NCBI GenBank assembly: GCA_963931435.1
Contig: OZ007012.1
Coordinates: forward strand, 1,426,001 to 1,490,000
Source: Coprousia sp963931435
GTDB lineage: Bacteria; Actinomycetota; Coriobacteriia; Coriobacteriales; Coriobacteriaceae
Length of the DNA: 64,000 nucleotides
Direction of reading: 5' to 3'
The translations under genes were made by a program, and so were the position numbers. Positions 27,779 to 36,166 of this stretch are shown here, piece after piece; position 1 is the first letter of the stretch; each line of letters opens with the position of its first letter. The notes under the pieces are model-generated. The model saw only the letters and a list, made by a program, of their open reading frames with translations. It did no database searches and had not been told where the DNA came from.

Positions 27779-29125
27779 GTGACGGGATCCATCGAGACCG
27801 AGACCGGAGATGGGCGCACCTACCTGTGCATCGACCTCAAGACGTTCTATGCGAGCGTCGAGTGCGCGGACCGCGCGCTCGACCCCGCCGAGACCAACCT
27901 GGTGGTCGCCGACCCCGCGCGCGGGCCCTCGACCATCTGCCTCGCCGTGACGCCGGCCCTGAAGGCGCTCGGGGTGCGCAACCGCTGCCGCATGTTCGAG
28001 ATCCCCGCGGAGATCCTCGCCGACACCATCGTCGCGCGGCCGCGCATGCGCCACTACATGGAGGTGTCGGCCCGGATCTTCGGGATCTACCTCACCTTCG
28101 TGAGCCCCCAGGACATCTACCCCTACTCAATCGACGAGTGCTTCATCGACGCCACCCCCTACCTGGCCCTGTACGGCATCGGCGCCGAGGCCTTCGCCCT
28201 CCGCCTCATGGACGCCGTGAGGCGCCAGACGGGCATCCGCGCCACGGTGGGCATCGGACCAAACCTCTTCCTCGCCAAGGTGGCGCTCGACGTCACCGCC
28301 AAGCACGCGGAGAGCGGCATCGGCATCCTGGACGAGGAGGGCTTCCGGCGCGACATCTGGCCCCACCGCCCCATCACCGACATCTGGGGCATCGGGCCGG
28401 GCATCGCGCGACGGCTCGCCGCCTACGGCGTCCACGACCTCATGGGCGTCGCGGCCCTCGACGAGGAGGTGCTCTACCGCGAGTTCGGGGTGAACGCCGC
28501 GTACCTCATCGACCACGCCTTCGGGGTGGAGCCCGTGACCATCGCCGAGATCCAGGCCTACCGCCCCGCCGAGACCTCGTACGTGAACGGCCAGATCCTG
28601 CCCTCGGATTACACATGCGACGAGGCGCGCCTGGTGCTCAAGGAAATGGTCGACACCGCGGTGCTCGAGCTGGTCGATCGCGGCCAGGTCACCGGGCACA
28701 TCTCGCTCTACGTGGGCTATGCCGGGGGCGCGCGGCAGGGGCGCGGCGAGATGTTCGTGGGCGAGCACGGCACGCGGCGGCGTGGGGGCTTCGCGCACGC
28801 CGGCGGCTCGCGCAAGCTCCCGACGCGCACCAACTCGTTCCGCAAGCTCATGGCCGCCTTCGACCGCCTGTGGGAGGAGACCGTCGACCCCGCGCGCGCC
28901 GTACGCCGCATCAACGTGGGCTTCGGCAGCCTCCTCCCCGAGGAGTTCGCCACCTTCGACCTGTTCGACGACGCCGAGGCGGCCGGCCGCGAGCGCGAGC
29001 TGGCCCGCGCCGTGCTCGCCGTCAAGGGAAAGTTCGGCAAGAACGCCCTCATCAAGGGCATGAGCCTGACGGAGAAGGCGACGGCGCGGGAGCGCAACGA
29101 GCAGGTAGGGGGACACCATGCCTAG
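27779..29125 (+). CDS. Y-family DNA polymerase (UvrX/UmuC-like), SOS-inducible
   Basis: Translesion polymerase, 448 residues. Palm motifs: YLCIDLKTFYASVECADRAL (first metal Asp and steric-gate region), YPYSIDECFIDATPYL (SIDE motif), ATVGIGPNLFLAKVALDVTA, then helix-hairpin-helix DIWGIGPGIARRLAAYGV in the thumb. The C-terminal little-finger domain runs to about 400, including TSYVNGQILPSDYTCDEARL as in Gram-positive UvrX/YqjW proteins. The GTG start follows GGGAGGTGCACC. The last 8 nt overlap a yolD-like gene, repeating the Bacillus uvrX-yolD arrangement. Transcription is expected only after DNA damage, given the promoter-overlapping LexA box. Confidence 0.93.
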   Translation: MTGSIETETGDGRTYLCIDLKTFYASVECADRALDPAETNLVVADPARGPSTICLAVTPALKALGVRNRCRMFEIPAEILADTIVARPRMRHYMEVSARIFGIYLTFVSPQDIYPYSIDECFIDATPYLALYGIGAEAFALRLMDAVRRQTGIRATVGIGPNLFLAKVALDVTAKHAESGIGILDEEGFRRDIWPHRPITDIWGIGPGIARRLAAYGVHDLMGVAALDEEVLYREFGVNAAYLIDHAFGVEPVTIAEIQAYRPAETSYVNGQILPSDYTCDEARLVLKEMVDTAVLELVDRGQVTGHISLYVGYAGGARQGRGEMFVGEHGTRRRGGFAHAGGSRKLPTRTNSFRKLMAAFDRLWEETVDPARAVRRINVGFGSLLPEEFATFDLFDDAEAAGRERELARAVLAVKGKFGKNALIKGMSLTEKATARERNEQVGGHHA

Positions 29126-29804
29126 CGACCAGGACGGGCGGCAGACGCGCGCGGGAGCCGGGACCCGGCGGGCGCAGCGCATCGATACGGTATGGGGCGA
29201 GCTGCTCTTCGAGCCGGTCGAGCGCCCCGGCGCCCCCACCGGGGAAGCAGGGCGCCGGGCGGACGGGACGCCCGATGCGGAGGCCGGGGCGCGAACCGGG
29301 ACGTGGGGCGATGCGGCGGAGGTACGCGCGGACCGAGTCCCTCTGCGGGAGCCGGGCGGAGACGGCAGCCGAGGGGCGGGGGCGGCGGGCGCGTCTCCAC
29401 GGGCCCAGACTGCGCCTCCCGGGGACGGTGCCGCGCTGCGCGCGCGGGCCGAGGCGCATGCCGCGGCGCGCTCCCTCACCGCGAGCGGCCGGCCGCGCGC
29501 CGACCGCGCCGCGCAGTTCATGCCCTTCGCGGCGCTGCGCGGCTACTACGAGCTGGTGCGCGAGCAGCAGCGCGTGCGCGAGCCGCGCCACGAGCTCACC
29601 GACGAGGAGGCCCTCGCCCTCTCGCGCACGGCGGCGCGGGTGCGCCCCGGCATGCTCGTGCGCGTGACCTACTACGATGTCGACGCCTACGTGACGCTCA
29701 CCGGCTGCGTCGCGCGCATCGAGCCGGACCTGCGCCGCCTGACCGTCATCAAGACGCCCGTCCCCTTCGACGACATACGCGCCCTCGAGGTGATCGAGGC
29801 GTGA
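29118..29804 (+). CDS. YolD-like protein with long disordered N-terminus
   Basis: 228 residues. The C-terminal ~100 residues match the YolD-like pattern: GRPRADRAAQFMPFAALRGYYELVRE, a helix, then VRVTYYDVDAYVTLTGCVARIEPDLRRLTVIK. YolD proteins of Firmicutes are small (about 100-120 residues) and sit beside SOS Y-family polymerases; their role is unproven, perhaps as a polymerase cofactor. Here an extra ~115 residues of Gly/Ala/Arg-rich sequence precede the domain (the VWGELLFEPVERPGAPTG stretch may be a short conserved motif). Overlaps the polymerase gene by 8 nt and shares its SOS promoter. Confidence 0.8.
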   Translation: MPSDQDGRQTRAGAGTRRAQRIDTVWGELLFEPVERPGAPTGEAGRRADGTPDAEAGARTGTWGDAAEVRADRVPLREPGGDGSRGAGAAGASPRAQTAPPGDGAALRARAEAHAAARSLTASGRPRADRAAQFMPFAALRGYYELVREQQRVREPRHELTDEEALALSRTAARVRPGMLVRVTYYDVDAYVTLTGCVARIEPDLRRLTVIKTPVPFDDIRALEVIEA

Positions 29805-29902
29805 ATCCCCTGCCGGGGGGCGCCCAACGGGGCCGGAAGGGGTATCTTCGAACAGGCGATGCGCGCGCATCGCATCCAACCACGATCGGATAGGACGCTG
29901 CC

Positions 29903-31144
29903 ATGAACGATTTCACCTTCCATGCACCCACAGCCATCACCTTCGGACGCGGCGCCTGCGCCCGCACCGGGGAGATCCTCGCGCAAGCCGGGCACCATCG
30001 GGCCCTCATCGTGTACGGAGGGGGATCGGCGGTGCGCAGCGGGGCGCTCGAGCGCGTCGCCGCGTCGCTCGACGCCGCCGGCATCGCGCATACCGAGCTG
30101 GGCGGGGTGCGGCCCAACCCCGAGGTGGGCGTCGTGCGCCGGGGCATCGAGATCGTCCGGAGCGAGGAGTGCGACGTGGTGGTCGCGCTCGGCGGCGGCA
30201 GCGTGATCGACACCGCCAAGGCCATCGCGCTCGGCGTCCCCTACGCGGGCGATGTGTGGGACTTCTTCGCCAAGCGGGCCGTCCCCGCGCAGAGCCTGCC
30301 CGTCGCGGCGATCCCGACGCTCGCGGCATCCGGCTCGGAGGCATCCGACTCGGCCGTCATCAGCAACGACGCCGAGCACCTAAAATGCGGCCTCAACACG
30401 GACCTCAACCGCCCCGCGATCGCCATCATGGACCCCGAGCTCACCCTCACCCTGCCCGCCTGGCAGACCGCGGCCGGCGTGACCGACATGATCAGCCATG
30501 TTCTGGAGCGCTTCTTCTCGGGCGAGCCGGCGGTCGCGGTGACCGACGGCGTCGCCTGCGCCCTGGTGCGCGCCGCCATGGAGGCGGGCACGCGGGCGAT
30601 GGAGGATCCGGGCGACTACGAGGCCCGCGCGAACCTCATGTGGATCGGCACGCTGGCGCACAACGGGCTCGCCGGCTGCGGCCTCAACGTTCCCGGCGGG
30701 CGCGACGGCGACTGGACCTGCCACGGGCTGGAGCACGAGCTCTCGGCACGCGACACCTCGATCACCCACGGCGCCGGCCTTGCCGTGATCTTCCCCGCCT
30801 GGATGCACTACGTGTGGCGCGAGCATCCCGAGCGGTTCCTCGCTTTCGGACGCGAGGTGTTCGGCATCGAGCCGGTCGACCCGGAGGTGGACGATCTCTC
30901 CGCGATCGAAGAGGAGATCGGGCCCGAGCGCGCCGTGGCCGACGCCGTCGAGGCGACCATCGACGAGCTGCAGGCGTTCTTCGTCTCGCTCGGCATGCCG
31001 GCGACCTTGGGCGAGCTGGGCATCGGCGCGGACGACCTCGACGCCCTCATCGCGGGGTTGCGCGTCAACCGCGGAGAGGCGTTCGGATCGTTCAAGCGTC
31101 TCACACTCGACGACGCCCGCGCCATCTACCGCTCCGCCCTCTAG
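29903..31144 (+). CDS. Iron-containing alcohol dehydrogenase (BdhA/YqhD-like)
   Basis: 413 residues, group III metal-dependent dehydrogenase. NAD(P) site VVALGGGSVIDTAKAIALG preceded by VRPNPEVGVVRRG; the metal-ligand helix MISHVLERFFSG, then HGLEHELSARDTSITHGAGLAVIFPAW with the conserved histidines. The GGGS-D and EVxVVRRG pattern is closest to NADPH-dependent butanol dehydrogenases and YqhD. Probably reduces aldehydes to alcohols during fermentation. The start has only a weak ribosome site (TAGGAC). Not obviously co-transcribed with yolD (98-bp gap). Confidence 0.9.
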   Translation: MNDFTFHAPTAITFGRGACARTGEILAQAGHHRALIVYGGGSAVRSGALERVAASLDAAGIAHTELGGVRPNPEVGVVRRGIEIVRSEECDVVVALGGGSVIDTAKAIALGVPYAGDVWDFFAKRAVPAQSLPVAAIPTLAASGSEASDSAVISNDAEHLKCGLNTDLNRPAIAIMDPELTLTLPAWQTAAGVTDMISHVLERFFSGEPAVAVTDGVACALVRAAMEAGTRAMEDPGDYEARANLMWIGTLAHNGLAGCGLNVPGGRDGDWTCHGLEHELSARDTSITHGAGLAVIFPAWMHYVWREHPERFLAFGREVFGIEPVDPEVDDLSAIEEEIGPERAVADAVEATIDELQAFFVSLGMPATLGELGIGADDLDALIAGLRVNRGEAFGSFKRLTLDDARAIYRSAL

Positions 31145-31161
31145 ACACGCCGCCGCGCCCG

Positions 31162-32076
31162 CTACGCCTCCGCGGCATCCCCGGCGTGGGGCAGGCGATC
31201 CGGATGCCCGCCGGCGGCGAGCGCGCGCAGCCAGGCGATCTCGCGCGCGTAGCCGGCGAGCTCGTTGGGCGTCTCGAGGATGAAGGGCAGGCCCCGCAGG
31301 CGCGGATCGCGCACGATGCGGGCGAACGCCTCGGGGCTCCCGCCCAGCTCGGGCGACCCGATGTAGCCCTCGCACAGGCGGGCGTGCCGGTCCTTGCGCG
31401 AGCCGAGCGGGTTCTTGGAGTCGTTGAGGTGCACCGCCGCCAGGCGCTCCAAACCCACCACCCGGTCGAACTCGTCCAGCACGCCGTCGAGGTCGTTCAC
31501 GATGTCGTAGCCGGCGTCATGCACGTGGCAGGTGTCCAGACACACGCCCAGGGCGCCCGCGAGATCCGGGCGCAGGCGCTCGGCCGCAGCGATGATCGCG
31601 GCGAGCTCCTCGAAGCGGCCGCCCACCTCGGTGCCCTTGCCCGCCATGGTCTCCAGCAGCACGCGGGCGCGCATCCCGGGCTCCATGATGTCGGCCAGCG
31701 CGCGGGCGATGAGCTCGATGCCGGCATCGGCGCCCTGCCCCACATGCGAGCCCGGATGGAAGTTGTAGCAGTGCCCGGGCAGCGCCTCGAGGCGCTCGAG
31801 GTCCTCGCGCATCGCCTCATGGGCGAACGCGCGGGCGCTCTCTTTGGCCGAGCACAGGTTGTAGGTATAGGGCGCATGCGCGACGAGGACGCCGAAGCCC
31901 TCCTCGGTCAGGAGCGCGCGCAGCGCCGAGGCGTCCTCGAGGTCGAGCGCCTTGATCGCTCCGCCGCGGGGGTTGCGCGTGAAGAAGGCGAAGGTCGTCG
32001 CCCCGATCCCGCACGCCGTGCGCCCCATGGCGGCGAACCCCTTCGCAGAAGACAGATGACAGCCGACGAACAGCAT
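31162..32076 (-). CDS. nfo: Endonuclease IV (AP endonuclease)
   Basis: 304-residue TIM-barrel base-excision-repair enzyme cutting 5' of abasic sites. Three-zinc ligands visible in CYNFHPGSHVGQG, LLETMAGKGTEVGG, LDTCHVHDAGYD, AVHLNDSKNPLGSRKDRHA and FILETP, all family hallmarks. The N-terminus LFVGCHLSSAKGF is normal. Follows the aldo/keto reductase stop by 3 nt, so both are in one transcript. Convergent with the iron alcohol dehydrogenase (17-bp gap). Confidence 0.95.
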   Translation of the reverse strand: MLFVGCHLSSAKGFAAMGRTACGIGATTFAFFTRNPRGGAIKALDLEDASALRALLTEEGFGVLVAHAPYTYNLCSAKESARAFAHEAMREDLERLEALPGHCYNFHPGSHVGQGADAGIELIARALADIMEPGMRARVLLETMAGKGTEVGGRFEELAAIIAAAERLRPDLAGALGVCLDTCHVHDAGYDIVNDLDGVLDEFDRVVGLERLAAVHLNDSKNPLGSRKDRHARLCEGYIGSPELGGSPEAFARIVRDPRLRGLPFILETPNELAGYAREIAWLRALAAGGHPDRLPHAGDAAEA

Positions 32077-32079
32077 GGC

Positions 32080-33279
32080 TCACTCCTCCCTACCGCCACG
32101 GGCGGCGTAGCGTTTGAGGACGGCGCCTACCGGACCGGGGGTCAGGCGGCGGCGCACCTCGTCCAGACAATCGGGGATGGCGATGTGCTGCGGGCACTTC
32201 CGAGCGCAGGCCCCGCACCGCACGCAGTTGGTCACCAGCTTGGGGTGGTCGGTGCGGATGGCCGAGGCGGTGAAGTACTGCGCCACGCCGGTGAACCAGC
32301 TGTGCGCGAACGAGGCGTTGTACGCCGCGAAGCACCCGGGGATGTTGATGCCGTACGGGCAGGGCATGCAGTAGTTGCAGCCGGTGCACGGCACGCGGTT
32401 GGCCTTCTCGAACTGCGCGCGCACCCGCTCGATCACCGCGTGCTCCGCCTGCGTCATCCCGCCGGGGAGCGCTCGGACGGCCACGCGCGCGTTCTCGTCG
32501 ATCTCGGCGACCGAGCCCATGCCGGAGAGCACGCAGGTCACCTCGGGATGGTCCCATACCCAGGCGAGCCCCCAGGCGGCCGCGCTCCCCCACCGGTCAT
32601 CCTCGGCGCGATCGAGCTCGCGCCGTGCCGCCGGCGGCAGCTTGCCCGCCAGCCGGCCGCCCAGCAGCGGCTCCATCACCATCACGGCGAGCCCGCGCGC
32701 CGCCGCCTCCCTCAGGCCGGCCGTGCCCGCCTGATAGGTCTCGCCGGCGTAGTTGTACTGGATCTGGCAGAAATCCCAATCGAACCCGTCGAGCACGCGC
32801 GCGAAGTCGCCGGCGCTGCCATGGTAGGAGAACCCCATCGCGCCGATACGCCCAGCGCGCCTCTGCCGCTCGATCCAGGCCTCGATGCCCAGGCCGCGCA
32901 GGCGCTCCCATTGATCGGGGCTGGTCACGTTGTGGATGAGGTAGTAGTCGATGCGATCGGTGCGCAGGCGCCTCAGCTGCTCGGAGAAGATCCGGTCGAG
33001 ATCTGCCGGAGCGCGGCACGAGCCATGGGGCAGCTTGGTCGCGAGGAAGACCGCGTCGCGCGCGCCGAGCCGCTCGAGCGCCGCGCCCACGCAGGCCTCG
33101 TTGCCGGGATAGAGGTAGGCGGTGTCGAGGTAGTTTATGCCACGCTCGATGGCGTGGCCCAGAAGCGCCTCGGCGCGACGGGCGTCGGGCCTCCCGGGCA
33201 CGCTGGACGGCAGGCGCATGCACCCCATCCCCAGCACCGAGAGCTCGTTGCCCGTACGCGGATCCTTTCTGTACTGCAT
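32080..33279 (-). CDS. Aldo/keto reductase with C-terminal ferredoxin-like 4Fe-4S domain
   Basis: 399 residues. N-terminal TIM-barrel AKR: GMGCMRLP, the catalytic Asp/Tyr in NYLDTAYLYPGNE, Lys in FLATKLPHG and His in YYLIHNVTSP. After about 290 comes a cysteine-rich domain: VPCTGCNYCMPCPYGINIPGC and TNCVRCGACARKCPQHI, sufficient for iron-sulfur clusters. Such fusions are common in anaerobes and are thought to couple reduction to ferredoxin or an unknown carrier; substrate unknown. Start at 33279 chosen for GGGAGC; an in-frame extension to 33321 is possible. First gene of a pair with nfo. Confidence 0.88.
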   Translation of the reverse strand: MQYRKDPRTGNELSVLGMGCMRLPSSVPGRPDARRAEALLGHAIERGINYLDTAYLYPGNEACVGAALERLGARDAVFLATKLPHGSCRAPADLDRIFSEQLRRLRTDRIDYYLIHNVTSPDQWERLRGLGIEAWIERQRRAGRIGAMGFSYHGSAGDFARVLDGFDWDFCQIQYNYAGETYQAGTAGLREAAARGLAVMVMEPLLGGRLAGKLPPAARRELDRAEDDRWGSAAAWGLAWVWDHPEVTCVLSGMGSVAEIDENARVAVRALPGGMTQAEHAVIERVRAQFEKANRVPCTGCNYCMPCPYGINIPGCFAAYNASFAHSWFTGVAQYFTASAIRTDHPKLVTNCVRCGACARKCPQHIAIPDCLDEVRRRLTPGPVGAVLKRYAARGGREE

Positions 33280-33545
33280 GCCGCTCCCGTCTGCCGCCGC
33301 CTGCCACCCTCCGAGGAGCACGCATCCGCGCCCGGCAACCGCCAGAACCCGGACCCGGCGCCCCGAGGGATGCGCCCTATTCTAGCGCGGCGCCCGGACA
33401 CGTGGGGAGCAGGCGATGGCGGCAAGCACCGCACCGCAGATCATGACGCGGGGCCCCGACGCGCAGGACGGGCGCGACGATGCGAGAGGGGCGCGGTGGT
33501 TCCGGCGTCCACGCGCTCTGCTGGTCATGCGCGGCAACGCGGGGC

Positions 33546-33683
33546 TCAGCGCGTCTCCACCGACGCCTCGCATGCCGGCTCCTCGGCCGGCGTCTCCTCG
33601 CGCTCGATGGCGCGCAGCACCTCCGCGGCGACGGCGGCGACCGCCGCGACGACCATGACGATGAGGCCCATCGGCTCCGCCAT
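33546..33683 (-). CDS. Small single-span membrane protein (45 residues)
   Basis: Too short for ordinary gene calling, but the ATG at 33683 lies 8 nt after a textbook AAAGGAGG. The translation begins MAEPMGLIVMVVAAVAAVAA, a membrane helix of about 19 residues, followed by EVLRAIEREETPAEEPACEA and a TGA stop. The acidic tail after the span would most simply be cytoplasmic or external; topology is not decidable. The adjoining gaps 33280-33545 and 33684-33918 show no other gene. Likely a real small protein; function unknown. Confidence 0.6.
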   Translation of the reverse strand: MAEPMGLIVMVVAAVAAVAAEVLRAIEREETPAEEPACEASVETR

Positions 33684-33918
33684 ATCGGCACCTCCTTTTC
33701 TCAGATGACGCACCAAACCTTACGCGGCGCGGAAAAGCGCGGCGCAAAGCACGTGTAAGGCGCCTGCAAAGGACGGATGCGTCCGCGCGGCACGTTCTGC
33801 ATCTTTTCTGCGCGACGCCCCGCCGCCGGGGCGCCCGGGCGGGCACGGGGCGATAATGGCCGGGGCGCCGGCACGACCCGGCGCCGCACGGATGTATCCC
33901 GCAAGGCAAAGGACGCTC

Positions 33919-34407
33919 GTGATCGTAACCATCTACACCGACGGATCGGCCCGGGGCAACCCCGGCAACGGCGGCTACGGCGCCGTGCTCAGCTACACCA
34001 ACGCCCAGGGCAGAACCTTCACCCGCGAGCTCTCGGAGGGCTTCGCGCGCACCACCAACAACCGCATGGAGATCATGGCCGTCATCGCGGCGCTCGAGAC
34101 CCTCAACCGGCCCTGCGAGGTGGAGGTCCACTCCGACTCGCAGTACGTGGTGAACGCGTTCAACCAGCACTGGATCGACGGCTGGATCAAGCGCGGCTGG
34201 AAGACCGCCGCCAAGAAGCCCGTCAAGAACATCGACCTGTGGAAGCGCCTGCTCGCGGCCGTGGAACCCCACCGCGTGAAGTTCATCTGGGTCAAGGGAC
34301 ACGCGGGGCACGCGCTCAACGAGCGCTGCGACCAGCTCGCGACCTCGGCCGCCGATTCGGGTAGACTCTCAGAAGACGTCGGATTCATCGAAGGCGACGC
34401 CGACTGA
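33919..34407 (+). CDS. rnhA: Ribonuclease HI
   Basis: Cleaves RNA in RNA-DNA hybrids. 162 residues. All four metal-binding acids appear in place: VTIYTDGSARGNPGNGGYG (Asp), TNNRMEIMAVIAALE (Glu), VHSDSQYVVNAF (Asp) and HALNERCDQLATSAA (Asp), with the basic protrusion helix WKTAAKKPVKNIDLWKRL and the flexible-loop His in WVKGHAGHALN. The GTG at 33919 fits the family N-terminus and has AAAGGAC upstream; the frame is open further upstream to an ATG at 33856. A GATAATGG -10 lies at 33852-33857. Confidence 0.95.
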   Translation: MIVTIYTDGSARGNPGNGGYGAVLSYTNAQGRTFTRELSEGFARTTNNRMEIMAVIAALETLNRPCEVEVHSDSQYVVNAFNQHWIDGWIKRGWKTAAKKPVKNIDLWKRLLAAVEPHRVKFIWVKGHAGHALNERCDQLATSAADSGRLSEDVGFIEGDAD

Positions 34408-34464
34408 CCGAAAAACGAGCGATCCGCCGCCCGGCCACCGATGCGGCGGGAAGGGCAGGGAGCC

Positions 34465-35559
34465 ATGCTTCGCATCGCCACCATCGGCACCAGCATGATC
34501 TGCGAGAACTTCCTCGAGGCGCTGGCCGCCTCGAGGCGGGCGCGGTTCGCGGGCACGCTCTCGCGCGACGCCGAACGGGCGCGCGCCTTCAGCGCCGCGC
34601 ATGGAAGCGACCTCTCGTTCAGCTCGCTCGACGCGCTGGCAGCCTCCGACGCGGTGGACGCCGTCTACATCGCGAGCCCCAACGCCCTGCACGCGCCGCA
34701 GGCGCTCGCGCTCATCGCAGCGGGCAAGCACCTCCTGGTCGAGAAGCCTTTCGCGTCGAACGAGCGCGAGGCGCGCGCCGTGTTCGACGCCGCCGAGGCG
34801 GCCGGCGTCGTGGTCCTGGAGGCGCTGCGCACCCTGCACGATCCGGCGTTCGCCCTCATCAAGCAGAAGGTGGACGAGATCGCCCCGGTGCGGCGCGCGA
34901 GCCTCCGGTTCGGCAAGTACTCCTCGCGCCACGACGAGATCCTCGCGGGCAGGCGCACCAACATCTTCGACTGCGCCATGGCGTCGGGCGGCCTCATGGA
35001 CATCGGCATCTACTGCGTGGAGACCATGGTGGCGCTCTTCGGCGCGCCCGAGGGCATCAGCGCCGAGGCCGTGCTCCTCGACGAGGCGTCGCGCCCGCTC
35101 ACCGGCGGCCCCCTCGACGGCGCCGGATCGCTGCTGGCGCGCTACCCCTCCGGCATCGTGGAGCTCGCCTGGTCCAAGATCACCGACGACTACCTCCCCT
35201 CGCAAATCGAGGGCGAGCGCGCGACGGCGCTCATCGACGCGCTCTCGCTGCCCTCGCGCCTCACGGTGCACCGCCGCGGGCGGGCCCTGCGCGGCGACGC
35301 CAAGGCCGTGCGCGCCGAGGTGGGCGGGTCGGTCGAGGAGATCGACCTGCCGCAGGTGCCCAACACCATGGCCTACGAGCTCGACCACTTCATCTCCGCC
35401 GTCGAGGCGGTGCGCGCCGGCGCGGAGCCGTCGGCGGCGCCGGCAGGCCCCCTGGGCACCGTCGGCGCGATGCGCGCCATCACGCTCGCCTCGCTCGCCG
35501 TCACCGATGAGGCGCGGCGGCAGTGCGGCATCGTCTTTCCCGCCGACCGGGCTGAATAG
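34465..35559 (+). CDS. Gfo/Idh/MocA-family oxidoreductase
   Basis: 364 residues. N-terminal Rossmann fold (RIATIGTSMICENFLEAL, where the usual GxGxxG is replaced by GTSMIC), VYIASPNALHAPQALALIAAG and the EKPF motif (HLLVEKPFASNE) with the catalytic Lys. The C-terminal alpha/beta domain has GGLMDIGIYCVETMVALFG. The substituted glycine motif is found in a Gram-positive subgroup related to YhhX/oxidoreductases next to small-sugar genes. NAD(P)-dependent oxidation of a sugar or polyol is likely; substrate unknown. Ribosome site GCAGGGAG. acyP follows after 9 nt. Confidence 0.88.
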   Translation: MLRIATIGTSMICENFLEALAASRRARFAGTLSRDAERARAFSAAHGSDLSFSSLDALAASDAVDAVYIASPNALHAPQALALIAAGKHLLVEKPFASNEREARAVFDAAEAAGVVVLEALRTLHDPAFALIKQKVDEIAPVRRASLRFGKYSSRHDEILAGRRTNIFDCAMASGGLMDIGIYCVETMVALFGAPEGISAEAVLLDEASRPLTGGPLDGAGSLLARYPSGIVELAWSKITDDYLPSQIEGERATALIDALSLPSRLTVHRRGRALRGDAKAVRAEVGGSVEEIDLPQVPNTMAYELDHFISAVEAVRAGAEPSAAPAGPLGTVGAMRAITLASLAVTDEARRQCGIVFPADRAE

Positions 35560-35568
35560 GAGGAGGAC

Positions 35569-36015
35569 ATGGGATACCTCGACCGCCTGCGCGCGCTGCT
35601 GGGAGCGGATGGAGCGGACGCCGAGACGACACCCGATGCGGACGGCGCCGACATGAGCGAGGGCCGCAGCCCCCTGGAGCTGGAGCTGATCGGCAGGCTG
35701 CAGCGCGCGCTCGCCGACCCGGCGTCCGCGCAGGCACCCGTGCGCCTGGCGCTGCGGTTCCGCGGGCGGGTGCAGGGCGTGGGCTTCCGCTGGTCCAACC
35801 AGGGCACGGCGCAGGAGCTGGGGCTCACCGGCTGGGTGCGGAACAACCCGGACGGCTCGGTGTCCATGGAGCTGCAGGGGGCTCCGGGGCGCATCATCCG
35901 CCACCTCGACGCCATCCACGCGCGCTACCGGCGCATGGGCTGCCGCGTGTGGCTCGACTCCGTCCGCGAACTCGCCCCGCACGCCGACGAGGACGATTTC
36001 TCGGTCTCGTACTAG
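35569..36015 (+). CDS. Acylphosphatase with N-terminal extension
   Basis: 148 residues. The C-terminal ~90 residues are a full acylphosphatase: LRFRGRVQGVGFRWSNQGTA (phosphate-binding loop with catalytic Arg), LGLTGWVRNNPDGSVSMELQ (catalytic Asn). It hydrolyses carboxyl-phosphate bonds. The first ~55 residues (YLDRLRALLGADGADAETTP...) are an added acidic, Ala/Asp-rich segment ending in an amphipathic helix; family members usually lack this. AGGAGGAGG precedes the ATG. Coupled to the oxidoreductase upstream by a 9-nt gap. Confidence 0.9.
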   Translation: MGYLDRLRALLGADGADAETTPDADGADMSEGRSPLELELIGRLQRALADPASAQAPVRLALRFRGRVQGVGFRWSNQGTAQELGLTGWVRNNPDGSVSMELQGAPGRIIRHLDAIHARYRRMGCRVWLDSVRELAPHADEDDFSVSY

Positions 36016-36079
36016 ATCCGGCGTCCAACCCTCTTCCGGCCCTCTGGAGGCGGATCAGGGGGCCGGTTTATCCTCATCT

Positions 36080-36119
36080 GTTGAGCGGTGTTGAGCGCAC
36101 GCGCAACTTCTGGTGAAAT
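36080..36119 (+). promoter_or_regulatory. Candidate promoter and direct-repeat operator before the PerR-like gene
   Basis: TGTTGAGCGG and TGTTGAGCGC form an exact 10-bp-spaced direct repeat (GTTGAGCG at 36080-36087 and 36090-36097). The second copy supplies TTGAGC as -35, 17 bp before TGAAAT (36114-36119). One-helical-turn repeats overlapping a -35 are typical regulator sites; no PerR-box palindrome is visible. Confidence 0.45.
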
Positions 36120-36166
36120 GTTGGGGTGATGTGGCACCGCGATCCGCGATTCGGAAGGGGGCAGAC

